The translations under genes were made by a program, and so were the position numbers. Source: Hydnum rufescens UP504 (lineage: Eukaryota > Basidiomycota > Agaricomycetes > Cantharellales > Hydnaceae). Taken from it: 64,000 nucleotides of DNA. The notes beneath the pieces were generated by a model. The model was not told the DNA's origin and did no database searches. It saw only the letters and a list, made by a program, of their open reading frames with translations. Positions 11,842-23,441 of the stretch are shown one piece after another (position 1 is the first letter of the stretch; each line of letters opens with the position of its first letter). The stretch covers positions 62,001 to 126,000 of the forward strand of contig MU129091.1 of the NCBI GenBank assembly GCA_014904985.1. Reading direction: 5' to 3'.

Positions 11842-12468
11842 TATGAAGGGTGATCGCAATGTAAGCTTGTCCTTGAGGTCCGCTGGGTTATTGAGCAAAT
11901 ACGAGACAAGAAGAACGGCAAGGAGGTCAGTATTGCCGGGATTAGGTAAGCCCACATTCCACGCGTCCGAAGTACTACTATTGGTTGGCTAAGTTTGGTT
12001 AGCATGACGCGAGATAATAGACGGCTGAGTTTTCCCCCTACCTCATCAGAAATATTAATGTTGATCAGATGTGGAGGGGACGCAACATTGAATGTCATCC
12101 ATCAATCTCTCGGTACGCGTTACTATTCCTTACCGGGTTATTGCCGCGAAGTGAATAATTGCAGAAATTAACCATCTTCCTCTGCTCTGATGGGGCTCAA
12201 ACTCGGTAGATACATAGAAAATAACCATATTTACATCTCTGAAAAATTGTGAGGGATTATATGCCAAAATGAGGGAGAAATGAGGGATCCGCATCAAGGT
12301 CCCATTTTGCTTCGGCAAATTCCTTCACCTAGCTATTGCCGCGACCTTGTATCATACTCGCATCAAGCAGATCCATCATTGTGGCTTTGTGGCTGGTCCC
12401 GTGGGACCCTGTTGGTTCTGCCACAAGAAGTGGTAGCGGTCCTGGGTATGTGGCTGGACTGATTTTGT
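11842..12468. other. Intergenic region beside transposon
   Basis: No gene is supported here. The left end of the pogo-like element should lie in or just right of this stretch, but I could not identify terminal inverted repeats or a duplicated TA target. Confidence 0.35.
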
Positions 12469-14752
12469 TCACATATCGTAAAACTGTTCCCGATGCAACA
12501 GGAGATTGCAGTGCAGAGTATCCTGGTGCACCAACCCATGCCGGACGGGGGCATGGTCGGTGCTGGGGAGGGTGGTGGGATGGACTACTAACACTGGGTT
12601 GGGGCAAGCCAGTGCGGCGGCACTTAGGTGAAGGGTTTGAGATCGGAGGTGCGCCTTGATCATTGATCTCATTCTCCTTGTCATTGCTGACTGCTTTCCT
12701 TTTCCCCTGGATGAGACCCCCTTGTGACCCTTAGTAGCAGCATCCAATGCTGCCTTTTCGGCCTTAGCACGTGCTTTCTGCTCGCGCTCAGCTTGCTTGG
12801 CCGCCACTTTCTCCACAGCCTTTGCTGCTTTTGCCACCTTTGCTGCCTCCCTCTCCTCACGATTAAGATGCTCTTTCAGCTCCTTCTCAGCCTTCTTTTG
12901 TGCCTTTGTCTGTAGGTCACTGAAATGTTTGGCCACCCGTTGTGCGCACTTGAAAAATGCTGTCCTCCTCGGATTATCTTCTTTCTGGCATTTTAATTCG
13001 TCCTTTTTGGCTACCTCGGCAATGGCAGCAGACCTTTGTTCCTCTATTTGGGTAAGGGCTTCGGTAGTGTTCATGACACGGGCGGAACTTGCAAAGGATC
13101 GGCAAGATACCTCATGTGTGTCCTCTCTGGCATGGATTTGTCGCTGGAGTTGTGTATATTTTCGACCAATGATAGTCGCATGAGCTTTGGCACCGCCCGC
13201 TTCCTCCTTGGCAGCCTCCTTCTCATTGTGAAGCATGAGTGCGAGATTAACCAGTCATTCTTTGGAAAGACTCGAGGAGATGCGGATTTGGTGAGTGCCA
13301 TCCAAGGGGGTAGCAGGATTGTTGTCGAGGCTTGTGGCAATATCTGAACCTGTGTCGCTATCTGACTCGGTATCATTACCAGCCGATTGTGTGCCCCACT
13401 CTTCCTCGTCCATAGGGAAAGAAGGGGGAAGATGTGATGAACATTGAGTGGAGGTGGCCTGACTTGGTCCAAAACTGGATTCAGGGAAGATATTGGGGTT
13501 GAGTGGATTGATTCCAGATTTCCGGAAGGCATTACTGATGGTACTGTGAGTGAAGGTGACTTCTTGTGTATCCAAGTATATAGTGATGAATCCTGCTTTT
13601 GTGAGTCCATGTTTTTGATCCTCCAGAAAGTCATCCACTCTGTCGCCAAAGGCAGATTGGAATGGGCCAAATATACCCACATCAAGGGGCTGAAGCTGGT
13701 GTGTACAGTGCGGTGGTAAGCAAAACACGAACACATTGTGCTTGTGTGCCTTAATGAGAAGATCCTGGGCGACATGTGAACCATGCCCATCACAGATCAA
13801 CAGGATCGGTTTCCCAGATTTGTTTCATGCTTGGGCCTGAGGTAGGAATGCAATATCGAGCCATTTTTCGCAATGGTCATTATCAATCCATCCATTTTCT
13901 GATACGCCGATGCTAACATGATACTGATTAGACCTGTGTGCTAGGGAGCAGAGGAGATGAAATTATTTATACCCTGCTGCTCTTTCAGCACCTGAAGCCT
14001 TGAACCATGCATGATGGAGCTGCTTCCCTTTGAAGGTAATGTACGGTTTCATTGCATGCCCATCAGCACTGACACATTCCACAACTGTAACAAGCTCGAG
14101 GTTTGCATCGCATATACGGTATCGATCATGAGAGTTACGTCCGAATGGGTATTTGCGACGATGGCCCTTCCACCCTCCACCAAGTTGGCAGCCTTTCTCA
14201 TCCATATTGTAAATATTCTCCCAAGGAATGCCATGCTCCTCTATAACACCTTTTAGTTTGTCAAAGTGGTCATGTACAGTAGTGGAATTGAATGACCGGG
14301 CATGCTTAGGATCTAGTGCTGCAGTCCGACAGAACTGCACAGCATCATTGTTGCGCACCAGGAATCGCTGTAGCCAGTTCTTTCCAGGGAAACTCCCACA
14401 TATGTCTTTAACAAAGGGTCCAATGGTCCGACAGTCTAGTGGTTGAGCGAGGAGGCCAAGATGAATGATCCAATCAAGGAGTGCCTTTTCCTTGGACAGC
14501 GCACAGCACATCAGTTAATTATTTGAAGCTCATGGAATTTATATCTTACCTGAGCTGGTGTGAGAAGCTGCTGGTGGACATGGCCCTTTGATTGTGACAT
14601 ATCATCCCATTTTTGAGGCGCCAGTGAAGGGTCCTTGCTGGGATACCATATGCAGCAGCAGCAGATGCAGCATGAGTGTATTTTCCAGCTCTATACTCAG
14701 CTATAGCTTCTTGCATGTCCTTCTCAGACCAGCCCTGCTGTTTGGGAGGCAT
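12469..14752 (-). pseudogene. Pogo/Tigger-type DDE transposase, disrupted
   Basis: The predicted protein is a Tc1/mariner-superfamily pogo transposase. Residues 1-50 form a psq-type helix-turn-helix (AIAEYRAGKYTHAASAAAAY, GIPARTLHWRLK), followed by a CENP-B-like domain (KALLDWIIHLG, WLQRFLVRN) and the DDE domain. The three acidic residues are visible: D in NMDEKGCQ, D in ICDGHGSHV and D in QPLDVG. The C-terminal tail is a highly charged Lys/Glu/Ala coiled coil. Introns fit at 14491-14549 and 13934-13972 (39 nt). The gene is broken three times: a one-base shift in the A run at 14610-14614, a TGA at 13825-13827 between DDE residues 1 and 2, and a TGA at 13255-13257 after SSLSKE. Both stops become CGA with one C-to-T reversal and the frame then continues. 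The element is therefore a recent but inactive copy, assuming the sequence is right. Confidence 0.85.
12469..14752 (-). mobile_element. Pogo-like DNA transposon, ends not found
   Basis: The extent given is the coding core only. The true element must be longer, but I found no convincing inverted repeats in 11842-12468 or 14753-15100. It sits between a peroxisomal carrier gene and prefoldin 4 and does not appear to interrupt either. Confidence 0.6.
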
Positions 14753-16129
14753 TTTTTGTCCACAATGGAGACGGAGGCGGAGAGGAGGGTTTGTTTACTT
14801 GTTGTAGTTTGCTTGATAGAAACAGATGAAAATGCCGGCATGCCAACCACCTTTACAGCTGAGTCCCAGACCATAGAGATGTGAAATTCCACCCAGAGAC
14901 AGCCAGTACACTGGCCCACAATATTCAGGCAGTTCTTCCCTTACTGAGTCACTACACAATTCATGAATCCAATTCTGATGATTTAAAAGTACTGAATTTC
15001 ACAATTTCCAGCAATAATCGGTGTCGTCAGGGAGAACCACATACAATTTTTTAAAACTGTTTGCGCAGGATCCTAGATACATACCCCATACAGCTACCAT
15101 ACAAATTTGGAGGGTCCTGGACAAGAATTGATTGTTCTAGGAGGGAAACGGCAATATCCCGGTGGCGGCAACGGACCCGGGGAGGAATAGTAGTCATGGC
15201 CCAGCATTCCCCCAGGTCACGTGACGTAGAAAGGTGTGCAGGCGAGCTGTGTGGCCCAGCTGCAATACGTCTACGGTACGTTGGCGGACATGAAAGACAA
15301 ATTTCTGACAAGTTGTTCTGGAGGAAGCCGTATCGTGAAACAACTGGATCACCGACTATCGTCTGGGGAACAACTCGCTCGATTGAAATTACTAGTGGTA
15401 GTATGCGAAAACTAACTTCCATCTTATAGCCTTCAGGGGAGAGATGTATTCTGACATGTTTAAACATTGCGATATATCTCTCCCATGAGAGCTAAAAGAC
15501 AAAAGTTAATTTTCGGACAGTAACTATTATGCCTGGAGTTAGGTACCTGCCTCGCACGGAGTGGTAATGAGCTCACCGCGGGTGTATTTTAACAGTCATT
15601 TCTGTTATGATAGGTACTCCTCCCTAACTGCGAGCCCTCAGAGAGACTGGATCCCTCTGGTAATTCTAGTCTATGAAGAAAGTGCAAAATACTACTGGCC
15701 TATCTCAATTGTAGGCTCAGGGTGTGCAACATAAACATTTCCGGTACGGCTTACTTTAGGAAGTCACAAACCTGCGACAGCCTGCCCTTTTGGCGGCAAT
15801 TCTAGCTGTGAGGGCTTTCTCAGGATTCATCAGGTTCTGTCCTGGTCATCAGTAGTACTGTAGTATTACCGAGGTTTCGTTTCCCGCGCCCTTTCGGACT
15901 TGTTTTTTTGGCCATGGTGGCTGTATTTTCTTACTTATATACGACCGGAAATATCTGGCCAGATCTAGAGATGGCATCTTCAGGTGGCAGTGCTTCCTTC
16001 AGTAACCGACCGTTTTCACGTCTCCAGTGTTCTGAGGCTATGGATCATCTGAAACGCATGCTCCGCTTGCTATACGGATGGCCCACGGTCGAGACAGGAC
16101 AGATGGCATTCATAGTTCACCCCAAATAT
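14753..16129. other. Long intergenic region, no gene
   Basis: Open frames here (for example on the plus strand at 15061-15429 and 15908-16129) show no family features or splice pattern. The part nearest 14753 probably belongs to the transposon's 5' flank, and the part near 16129 is the 3' UTR of prefoldin 4. Confidence 0.4.
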
Positions 16130-16745
16130 TCAATCCAAATTGATCGCTTTCCCGAATTTGGCATACAGAACTATTTTGAGATTTGTCATCTCTGTTGTGC
16201 ACTCGCCCAGACGCTCCTGGAGACCATTGATGTCTTTCTCGAGAGTAATTTGATGGGAAGCGAGTAAAGTCAGCGCTTTAGAGACGGACACATGGAGGAA
16301 AGTCTCCCCGACTTTGTAGCTAATGTGGTCGAGGCGTCATTGACAGCGACACAAGGGATGTCGGGTCGAAAACTTACAGGACTGGCTGATTCTCGTCAGC
16401 CAGTTCCAGTTCCGTGGACAAATCGTCCAGTGCCTCCCTCTCTTCCTAAAATGACGGGGTGAGATCGACATTCGATATAGGCATGAAATTGAGGGCCAGA
16501 CACACACCTTGCGCTTCTCCAATGTCTCCTCCAGATCTTTGGAACGAGTGTTGAATTTCGAGAAAGAGTTTATTCGCTGCTGATCCTCTGGGAAGTTCCT
16601 TCAATGAGATTCCAAAGGGGAAGCCGGAAACTCACCCCAGTTCACCTCAGGTGCATCTTCAGATTCTTCGGCTGGCGTGAGCTGAGCAGAGCGAGTGGTA
16701 AAATATCGAGGATTTGAGATACACAAAGGTCCTTACCATCCGCAT
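16130..16745 (-). CDS. PFD4: Prefoldin subunit 4
   Basis: Prefoldin is the hexameric chaperone that hands nascent actin and tubulin to the CCT chaperonin; subunit 4 (Gim3 in yeast) is a beta-type subunit. The gene has several short exons. The first is only nine bases (ATGCGGATG at 16737-16745), followed by LTPAEESEDAPEVNWE, then DQQRINSFSKFNTRSKDLEE, EEREALDDLSTELELADE and YKVGETFLHVSVSKAL. The protein ends MTNLKIVLYAKFGKAINLD, and TGA lies at 16130-16132. Two amphipathic helices flank the beta hairpin, as expected. The motif N-W-E-D-Q-x-x-I-N-x-F-S is characteristic of this subunit. Length is about 135-140 residues, normal for the family. Confidence 0.9.
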
Positions 16746-16905
16746 GGTGTCAGGCGCTGGTTTGCTTCCGGAAATCCTATATTGAAGCGCAGCTTCTCAC
16801 TTTTATCAAGCGACCCGATATTGCTGCCGCGCTTACCTCTTGATACTATATCTGCTACATCCTAGGGATAGAGCTTGTCGACCCTCAGCCCTTCTTCAAT
16901 CCACA

Positions 16906-19397
16906 ATGTCCAAGATTATAGCCGCGAGGGTACCTATTGGCTTGATACATTTTTTGCGAGGATGGGCTACGTACAACCACCTCAAATCTGCTGTGACATT
17001 CTACGTCCTTGCATCATACCTCCTTCAGTCATATCGCCACTTGCTGTCTCGAGGGGTTCGCGCGAGTGTGCGGGACACTTGGCTGATGCTTTCTCGAGTA
17101 AGATACAACATCAATTATCATACTCCGAGAACTAAAGACGCTGCGTTCTGCCCAGTTTATTATTAATCTCGTGCTTCGTGTCCCTCCCTCCGACGGAGAG
17201 TTGACATCGAGATGGGCAAAGCCCAAACCCAAATTGAGGACAAACTCATTCCCTCGGGGCCGGATGTCGTCCGGCACCTCGCGTTGCCGTCGTCAGGACA
17301 TGATCTGCAATGGATCCTATCCGAAATGGATGCCATGGACAGTGAGCTTGGTCGGTCCCCTGACTTGGCGCCACGGAAGGCTGTCTGGTGCTGTTTATCA
17401 CGGCGGAGAGGAACTTCAGGTGGGATACTGCCCACGTCATTCATCCGAGTATTCACGTCTTTGGAATGTCCATATAGAAAGTAATTGTTACCGCTATGGA
17501 AAAATATATTGTTAGCAATCCACTTCACCCCGATGTTTTTCCCGGTCAGTGCACAAGAAATGCTAGAAGCCAAAGGTGCTAAATTGCCCCTCTTCTTAGC
17601 CATTAGAAAGATGGACGCAGAAATCGTCGCCATGTGTCTACGAATGTGAAGGCTCCTTAACGATCAAATGGCTAGCTCATTAATTGTGTTTTTCTACTGA
17701 AAGGTATAATCACCCCAATGGTGCAGGGACAACAACATCAGGCGGGACCGAATCTATCCTGATGTCAGTTAAAACACATCGAGATTGGGCTCGGGCCACG
17801 AAGCACATAATTGCACCTGAAATGTGAGACCCATGTATCTTACAATCGTCTTTTCAATTCTGACCCATCCCCTCAGGGTAATTCCGGCCACCGCACACGC
17901 AGCCTTCTTCAAGGCTGCCGCTTACTTTAATATCAAGATACACTGTATTCCAGTGGACTCCACAACCAGACAGGTAGATCTCCGGCGGGTTCGTCGTGCA
18001 ATGTATGCCTTGTCTTCTGACTATTGAGATTCGACACTAAGGCCATTCGTTACTAGCAATGGGAACACTATCATGGTACTTTTGAATGAATACATGATTT
18101 TGGCAGTACTAATCGTTTATTCTAGCTCGTCGGTTCCGCCACCAATTTCCCCGATGGATGTCAAGATGACATTGTGGCTCTCGGTGTTCTTGCCAAGAGC
18201 CATAATATTGGTTTGCACGGTGCGCTTTGTTGACCCTTTTTGTCAGGCGTTACGTGACGCATTTCCGAATGCAGTGGATTGTTGTCTTGGATCGTTCATA
18301 ATGCCATTCCTAGAGGAGGCGGGTTTCCCTGTAGAACCATTTGACTTCCGGGTTGAAGGCGTTACGGCGATCTCTTGTGATACCCACAAGGTCCGTCCCT
18401 TCATTACCAGTATATCAAGCATTATGTGTCAAACTTACGAATAATTTGTAGTACGGCTTCGCCCCAAAGTGAGCGACATTGTTGTCTATTATCCCCTAGT
18501 CCAACCATTTTTCGTCAGGGTTCTTCGGTGATCATGTATAGGTCTGCAACGCTCCGCGGGTATCAATACTACATTCAACCCGATTGGGCCGGTGCGTCCA
18601 ATGAACCCGAATTTCGTTCCAAATCACAAATATGAATCTCACTTAAATAGGTGGCGTGTACGCGTCTCCGTCTATCTCCGGATCTCGGTACGAGGTATTC
18701 GTGCCGTCGTCGCTGATAACAAATATTGATGATGATTCGTCTTGTGCAGTCCCGGAGCAATCCTCGCTGGTACTTGGGCGGCCATGCAATTCATGGGCCA
18801 CGAGTACGTATTTGTCATACTCCAGACCCATTTCCGTGTCCATCTTCTCATTACTCCACAGGGGGTATCTGGAATCTTGTCGCTCCATTGTCTCTTGTGC
18901 CAAAACAATTCAGCGTACAATTAGGGAAGAGATCCCGGAATTGTATATTCTTGGGAATCCCCCCGCGTCTACATTTGCCTTTGGGTCCAAGACTCTCAAT
19001 GTCCTCGAAGTAGGCGATGCTATGTCTCGCAGGGGGTGGCACCTCAATGCGCTCGGTGATGCGACGGGCGTTCACTTAGCTTGCACGGTAAATGCTTGTT
19101 GTCCGCTGCCGATGTGTGGGAAGGAAGGCTCATACACGATCGTTTTGCGCAGCGTCTCACCATCCCCAACATCCATCAATTCATCGCTGATCTGAAGGAT
19201 TCGGTCTCGGATGCCAAGATCAAGCCTCAAGGCGAAGGCTCAATGGTCGCCATATATGGTAACTTGTTCATCTATCGGCATTCCTAAACTTATTGAGTCG
19301 ATTGCGTTGTATAGGTCTTGGAAGTTCTAGCGCTGCCGGACCGGACATGGTAGGCAAAGTGGCCCGCATGTTCATTGATGCCATGTACAAGGCGTGA
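16906..19397 (+). CDS. DPL1: Sphingosine-1-phosphate lyase
   Basis: This pyridoxal-phosphate enzyme of the ER cleaves sphingoid base phosphates to a fatty aldehyde and phosphoethanolamine. The start [13 protein letters not shown] at 16906 is followed by a hydrophobic segment near residues 30-45, the ER anchor. Family landmarks are [34 protein letters not shown] and the cofactor site CDTHKYGFAPKGSSVI, with the Schiff-base lysine in the DTHK motif split by an intron (near 18390-18452). The end is [16 protein letters not shown] with TGA at 19395-19397. About ten exons join well. One stretch is odd: between about 17190 and 17365 the conserved reading ([29 protein letters not shown]) lies in a different frame from both flanks, so two compensating indels are needed, near 17180-17192 and 17361-17370. 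Confidence 0.92.
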
Positions 19398-19578
19398 TCC
19401 CATCAGGCGCTAAATCCCTTCCGGCATCAGCTTTCAACTCTCTAATTTGCGCACATCTAGCTCCTCGCTCAATCGATTATTAATGGGAAGGATTTCTTGA
19501 TAATTTTAATGCACGATGTTACGGTGGTTCTGTTTTTCAGTGAGGCGTTGTTCCACGGAATTACTTTATCAAGTAGCT

Positions 19579-19871
19579 TTATGTAACTAGAGAACCGAAA
19601 ACAGTATATCGCATCTCATCCTCATACTGGTCGAAGTTCTCCAGGTCTTGGCCTCGCCACCCCGATCCATATGCGCTATGGTGATCGTAAATTGGCCACA
19701 ATCGGTCGAGGGGGCTCTGAACCATGACCCATGTGGATCATGGATGGAGATTGTCTTGGGCATCACCCCCTCACAAATTATCAAAGCATTCGTATTACTT
19801 ATTCGAATTCCGGCATCCTTATTTACAAGCCGGCGTCTACGGAATTCTGGTGTTGAGTCGAACATCGGCAA
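19579..19871 (-). CDS. Small two-exon protein, unknown
   Basis: This small gene is not recognised by family, but its structure is convincing. A start at 19871 gives MPMFDSTPEFRRRRLV, then after ALIICEG a 50-nt intron with GTGATG donor and TTCAG acceptor (about 19715-19764) joins in phase 0 to SPLDRLWPIYDHHSAYGSGW. The exon continues with DLENFDQYEDEMRYTVFGSL and ends in TAA at 19579-19581. The second exon is rich in Y, D and W and keeps its frame to the end. It lies head-to-head with the RRM gene at 19919, 47 bp apart. The first exon may also contain another intron after RRRRL. Possibly a small mitochondrial protein, but this is guesswork. Confidence 0.45.
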
Positions 19872-19918
19872 CTCCCGATAAGATAGAACAGCTTTGGCGA
19901 TAGGTTGAGACGAGTGTT

Positions 19919-20963
19919 ATGTCACTTCCACCAAATGCAACGTTGTACATTCGAAACTTGAATGACATTGTGAAGAAGGAGGGTAGGTCGTCTTACATTG
20001 CCTTTGTTTTCGCACCGCTCCAAGGTCACATCGGAATTTCAATTTTCAGAGCTAAGGGCACAATTGTACGCGTTGTTCAGTACTTACGGCAAGATTATCG
20101 ATGTTGTTGCCCAGAAGGGTGCCAAGAAGCGTGGGCAAGCATTCGTCGTCTTTCGTGATCTAGCTGGGGCTACTTCTGCCCTGCGAAGTTTGGATGGTGA
20201 ACTGTTTTATGACAAAAAGATGGTACGCCCATCTCCTTTGTTAGATCCTTTAGTTTCATCGTGTTTATGACATACGTACAGCAAATAGAATACGCTCGCA
20301 CCCCTAGTCATGCCACCCTACGGCACCAGGATCCGAACTTTGTACCACCGAAGCTCAATCAGGCAATGAACGCAAAGAAGATAAAGCGACTGGAAAAGTC
20401 ACTGTATCGCACGCAGAAAATGACCAACGAAAGCGGGAACGAGAAGACGACTCGACGGTTGGTGGCCCTGAAGGGAAAAAGAGACGGGAAGCAGAGGGTG
20501 ACGACATGGAAGTGGACGACGATGACGAAGGTGCATCAAAAGGTATGAGTTTCACTGGTGTTACTCGTACTCCGCATCCTCGTATCTTCTCACTTATCGG
20601 TTTCCGAACAGCTACTTCCAATGCTCAGACGGCACCACCAATACCAAGTGTACCACTATTACCGTCAGCGATATTATTATGTCAAAATCTTCCTGCGGAA
20701 GTAACAGATGATGTCCTCGCCGTTTTGTTTCAACAGTATGTCTAAGCTGTGTTTTGCCTGTCATTCTCACCTTCACGCGACTCCCCTTTAGGTACTCTGG
20801 GTTTCAAGGCACCAAGTTGTCTGCACCAGATCCTGCCACGAAATCCAAAACGGCGCATGTCCGGTATGATACAGCAGACCAGGCTACCGTGGCCCTTGAG
20901 GCCCTGGACCACTTCCAAATTAAACGTGGTTGGAATATGCGGGTGTCGTACGCCTTCCTGTAA
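19919..20963 (+). CDS. U1A/U2B''-type spliceosomal RRM protein
   Basis: The protein has the two-RRM layout of the U1 snRNP A / U2 snRNP B'' family, which binds snRNA stem-loops. RRM1 shows RNP2 as LYIRNL and RNP1 as RGQAFVVF, with DVVAQKGAKKRGQAF and LRSLDGELFYDKKM typical of U1A; the donor/acceptor GGTAGGT...TTTCAG at 19980-20049 joins in frame. RRM2 reads ILLCQNLPAEVTDDVLAVLF and ends RGWNMRVSYAFL. The linker is acidic and Lys-rich. In the linker the frame moves by one base near 20361-20370: before it the frame reads PKLNQA, after it ERKEDKATGKVTVSHAE and EGDDMEVDDDDEGASK. One missing A at GCAATG would restore it. The family in fungi serves U1 or U2 or both; I cannot choose between them. 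Confidence 0.87.
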
Positions 20964-21360
20964 TCCAATCCAATCCCATCCTTCCTCTCTTGTTTTTCTC
21001 TCCTACCTTGGTATCAATATATTTTAACAGAGTGCCGGCAATATGGCGCGTGGGTTCTCATTATGAGTGGCACAGTCAATTATGGATCACCGGTAACAAC
21101 ACGGCTCTCCAATGAGATTGGTATGCTGCGCAAGAGAACGACAATTGGGACAACAAGGATACTGGTACAATTTGGTATAGAGATCAAGAGAGAATGATAT
21201 GGCTCAAGGTGGCCACCCCAAGGAACACGTTCACAGAAGTTAGGAAGAATGCAGGCCTTGATTCGGGGTTGCTGATTCGTCGATGGCAGGCTTTCGGACC
21301 AAGTTTGGAAGGCCAATACAATCATTGAGGACAAGAAGGATCAAAAAGTGTAGAAATTTC
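20964..21360. other. Intergenic region between convergent genes
   Basis: Holds the 3' UTR of the RRM gene on the plus strand and probably the 3' end of the minus-strand gene to its right. A minus-strand frame at 21080-21334 shows no family features. Confidence 0.35.
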
Positions 21361-22977
21361 TTATTTGGAGTTGAAGGACGCAATAAGCTGTTCAGTGAGT
21401 TGTCTTTGAAGCATTATGCACGGACTTGGCGTCGGCCCATCTTGATTGAGCAGTACCCTGCGGATGAAGCTTCGTTGCCTTGAGCCGAGTCGAGGTTTGG
21501 AAGCAGTCATGAAACTCACAGTGGAGATTGGATCACAACGCTGTGGATCAAACTTTCCCTCCTGGGGTTTGGACCGTTTCGTCTTTCTATGCCATCCTCT
21601 TACATCCGCAGAGAGATGACGATCATTAGGTGAGGCGTTTCCCGCATCGTAGGGCTGCTGTTGATGTTCGTAATTTGTGCCTCTGCCCTCGCGTGCAATT
21701 CCACGATAATCAGAATTCACATCATGGATCGACGCGTCATCGAGGGGAGTCTTGGAGTCTTGAGTTGGAGGGTGTTGAGGAGTGCCTCGCCGCGCAACCA
21801 ATTCGGCTAGAGCGATCCACTGACTGCGGGTAGTAGGTATTTTGTCATCGTGGAGGGAAAAATTTGGGGGACATCGTGCGACGGCGCCAGATATTTCTGG
21901 ATAGCGGCGTCTCGAAGGAGAGGTTCGTTGTTGTGATTTAAGTTGCTATAATCGCACGCACTTTGTGGTGGGCTGTAATTTTTCTGAGTCTGGTGTTGTT
22001 GCTGCGATCCGGAGATATGAGATGGTCCGAGACCAGGGCTCGATTGATTTTCAGAGAAGGAAGAGACATTGGGGATCGCGCTGGGGTTTTCGCGGGATAC
22101 ACTATGATAATCCTCCGCAACAATGTCCGATGTCGCAGCAATCATATCCTGCCAATCGACGAAGGAAGGGGCAGAAGGATTTTTCACTTCAGGGCCAAGA
22201 CTCTGACCTATATTCGAGTGCAGAGGGGCCTGAGCAATGTTAGCTACAGAAATGATTGGCGTTAGACGAGGATCCCTGTGCATCAGCTCGATGTCTTCCC
22301 ATATTCGACCCGAAATTGGCATTGGAATGCGAGGTGTAGCTGTATGTGCACCGTGTGGGCGAAAATGGGATCGAGTAGGTGTGTAAGGTGCCGTCGAGGC
22401 ACTTGAACGAGGCGACGTCAACCGCAGTGTAGAGCATCGTCGCATCTCGGCCGAGAACGTGGCATTGACAACACGCTCGTCGATTAGCGTATCACTCCTA
22501 GAGAAACTCCATGGTGTGTGATCATAGGTTACAGTGCCAGAGTTGGGTAAGCCGATATACATGTCATCAATACGTCCATTAATCGGTTGGACGGTGTCCA
22601 CAATATATCGCGAAGTGCGGGATGTGGCAGGGACGGGAGGCGCATTGGCCCAATTGGGACTGTCCGCTACCGTACAATAGCATGCTATTAGAGTTATCCT
22701 CGTCTTAATATCGAGGAAACAAACAAGAATGCGGTTCATCCTTTCGTCTTTTCACTTCCATCAGTGGAGGAAACCTGCACAGGCGGAGAGGTTATGTCAA
22801 ATCGCGAACGCCAGCTCTTGTGCGTTGGTCTCATCGACGCACAGCTTGGAAGGATCGCCGTGGGTTGTCGGAATCATAGTATTGTTAATCCACGTGTCTA
22901 AATCGTCCTGTAGAGAGCATCCGAGGTGTAAAAAAAGGAACCACAGATTCGGCGAAGAGCAAATTATTCCCACATAG
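21361..22977 (-). CDS. Ser/Pro-rich low-complexity protein, unknown
   Basis: I do not recognise this gene and its boundaries are approximate. A long open frame at 21807-22739 reads as a Ser/Thr/Pro/Asn-rich, probably disordered protein (RTSRYIVDTVQPINGR, WEDIELMHRDPRLTPI, FVDWQDMIAATSDIV, QSACDYSNLNHNNEPLL). An upstream exon with good coding character at 22790-22920 reads DDLDTWINNTMIPTTHGDP and LCVDETNAQELAFAI. A downstream frame at 21361-21801 continues with HPPTQDSKTPLDDASIHD and basic stretches (RKTKRSKPQEGKFDP). A hydrophobic segment near 22680-22720 (ILVCFLDIKTRITLIACYC) could be a membrane anchor with the disordered part in the cytoplasm, but splice joins are not proven. Confidence 0.35.
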
Positions 22978-23441
22978 AGACCTACTGGGTGATCCTAAGG
23001 AAGAGATCAAGTAGAGATGTGGTATTATAACAGCGAGGCTTTACGCGCCATGAGAGACGAACTGACGCGTGGAAGGGGACCGGAGATTGAAGAAACGCCG
23101 CCACACTCTACGTCGATGGGCCGAGGGTGGTCGGGACTTTTACAAATCTGTATCTTTGATTTTACACTCAGCGGCTGATTTCAACACACATCAGTATGCG
23201 ACGCGAACACTTAGATGCTCGCTTAGTAGGGTCTCGGTCGAAGGCGACTGACCATGTAACAGGGGCCAAGTCCTAAGCAGCTTCTATGGCAAGGGGGTAA
23301 TATAGAAGAACGCACTAAGATTGCAGGCACCCCCGAGAGAGAACATTCGCCAGGGGAAGTGATGTGCAGAACAGGGTTCTTCCCTGGGAATCCAACCTTA
23401 TAATTCCAAAGTAAGAGGCGAGTTTGGTACGGTAGATGCAG

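Noticed and set aside
13036..13719. Long plus-strand open frames over the transposon
   Set aside because: They are antisense shadows of the transposase, whose own frame shows DDE motifs.
14753..15100. Search for terminal inverted repeats of the pogo element (for example CCAGTACACTGG at 14900)
   Set aside because: That motif is a local palindrome and has no partner on the left side.
15061..15429. Open frame on the plus strand in the 15-kb intergenic region
   Set aside because: No family features, no splice context, and a composition unlike the true genes.
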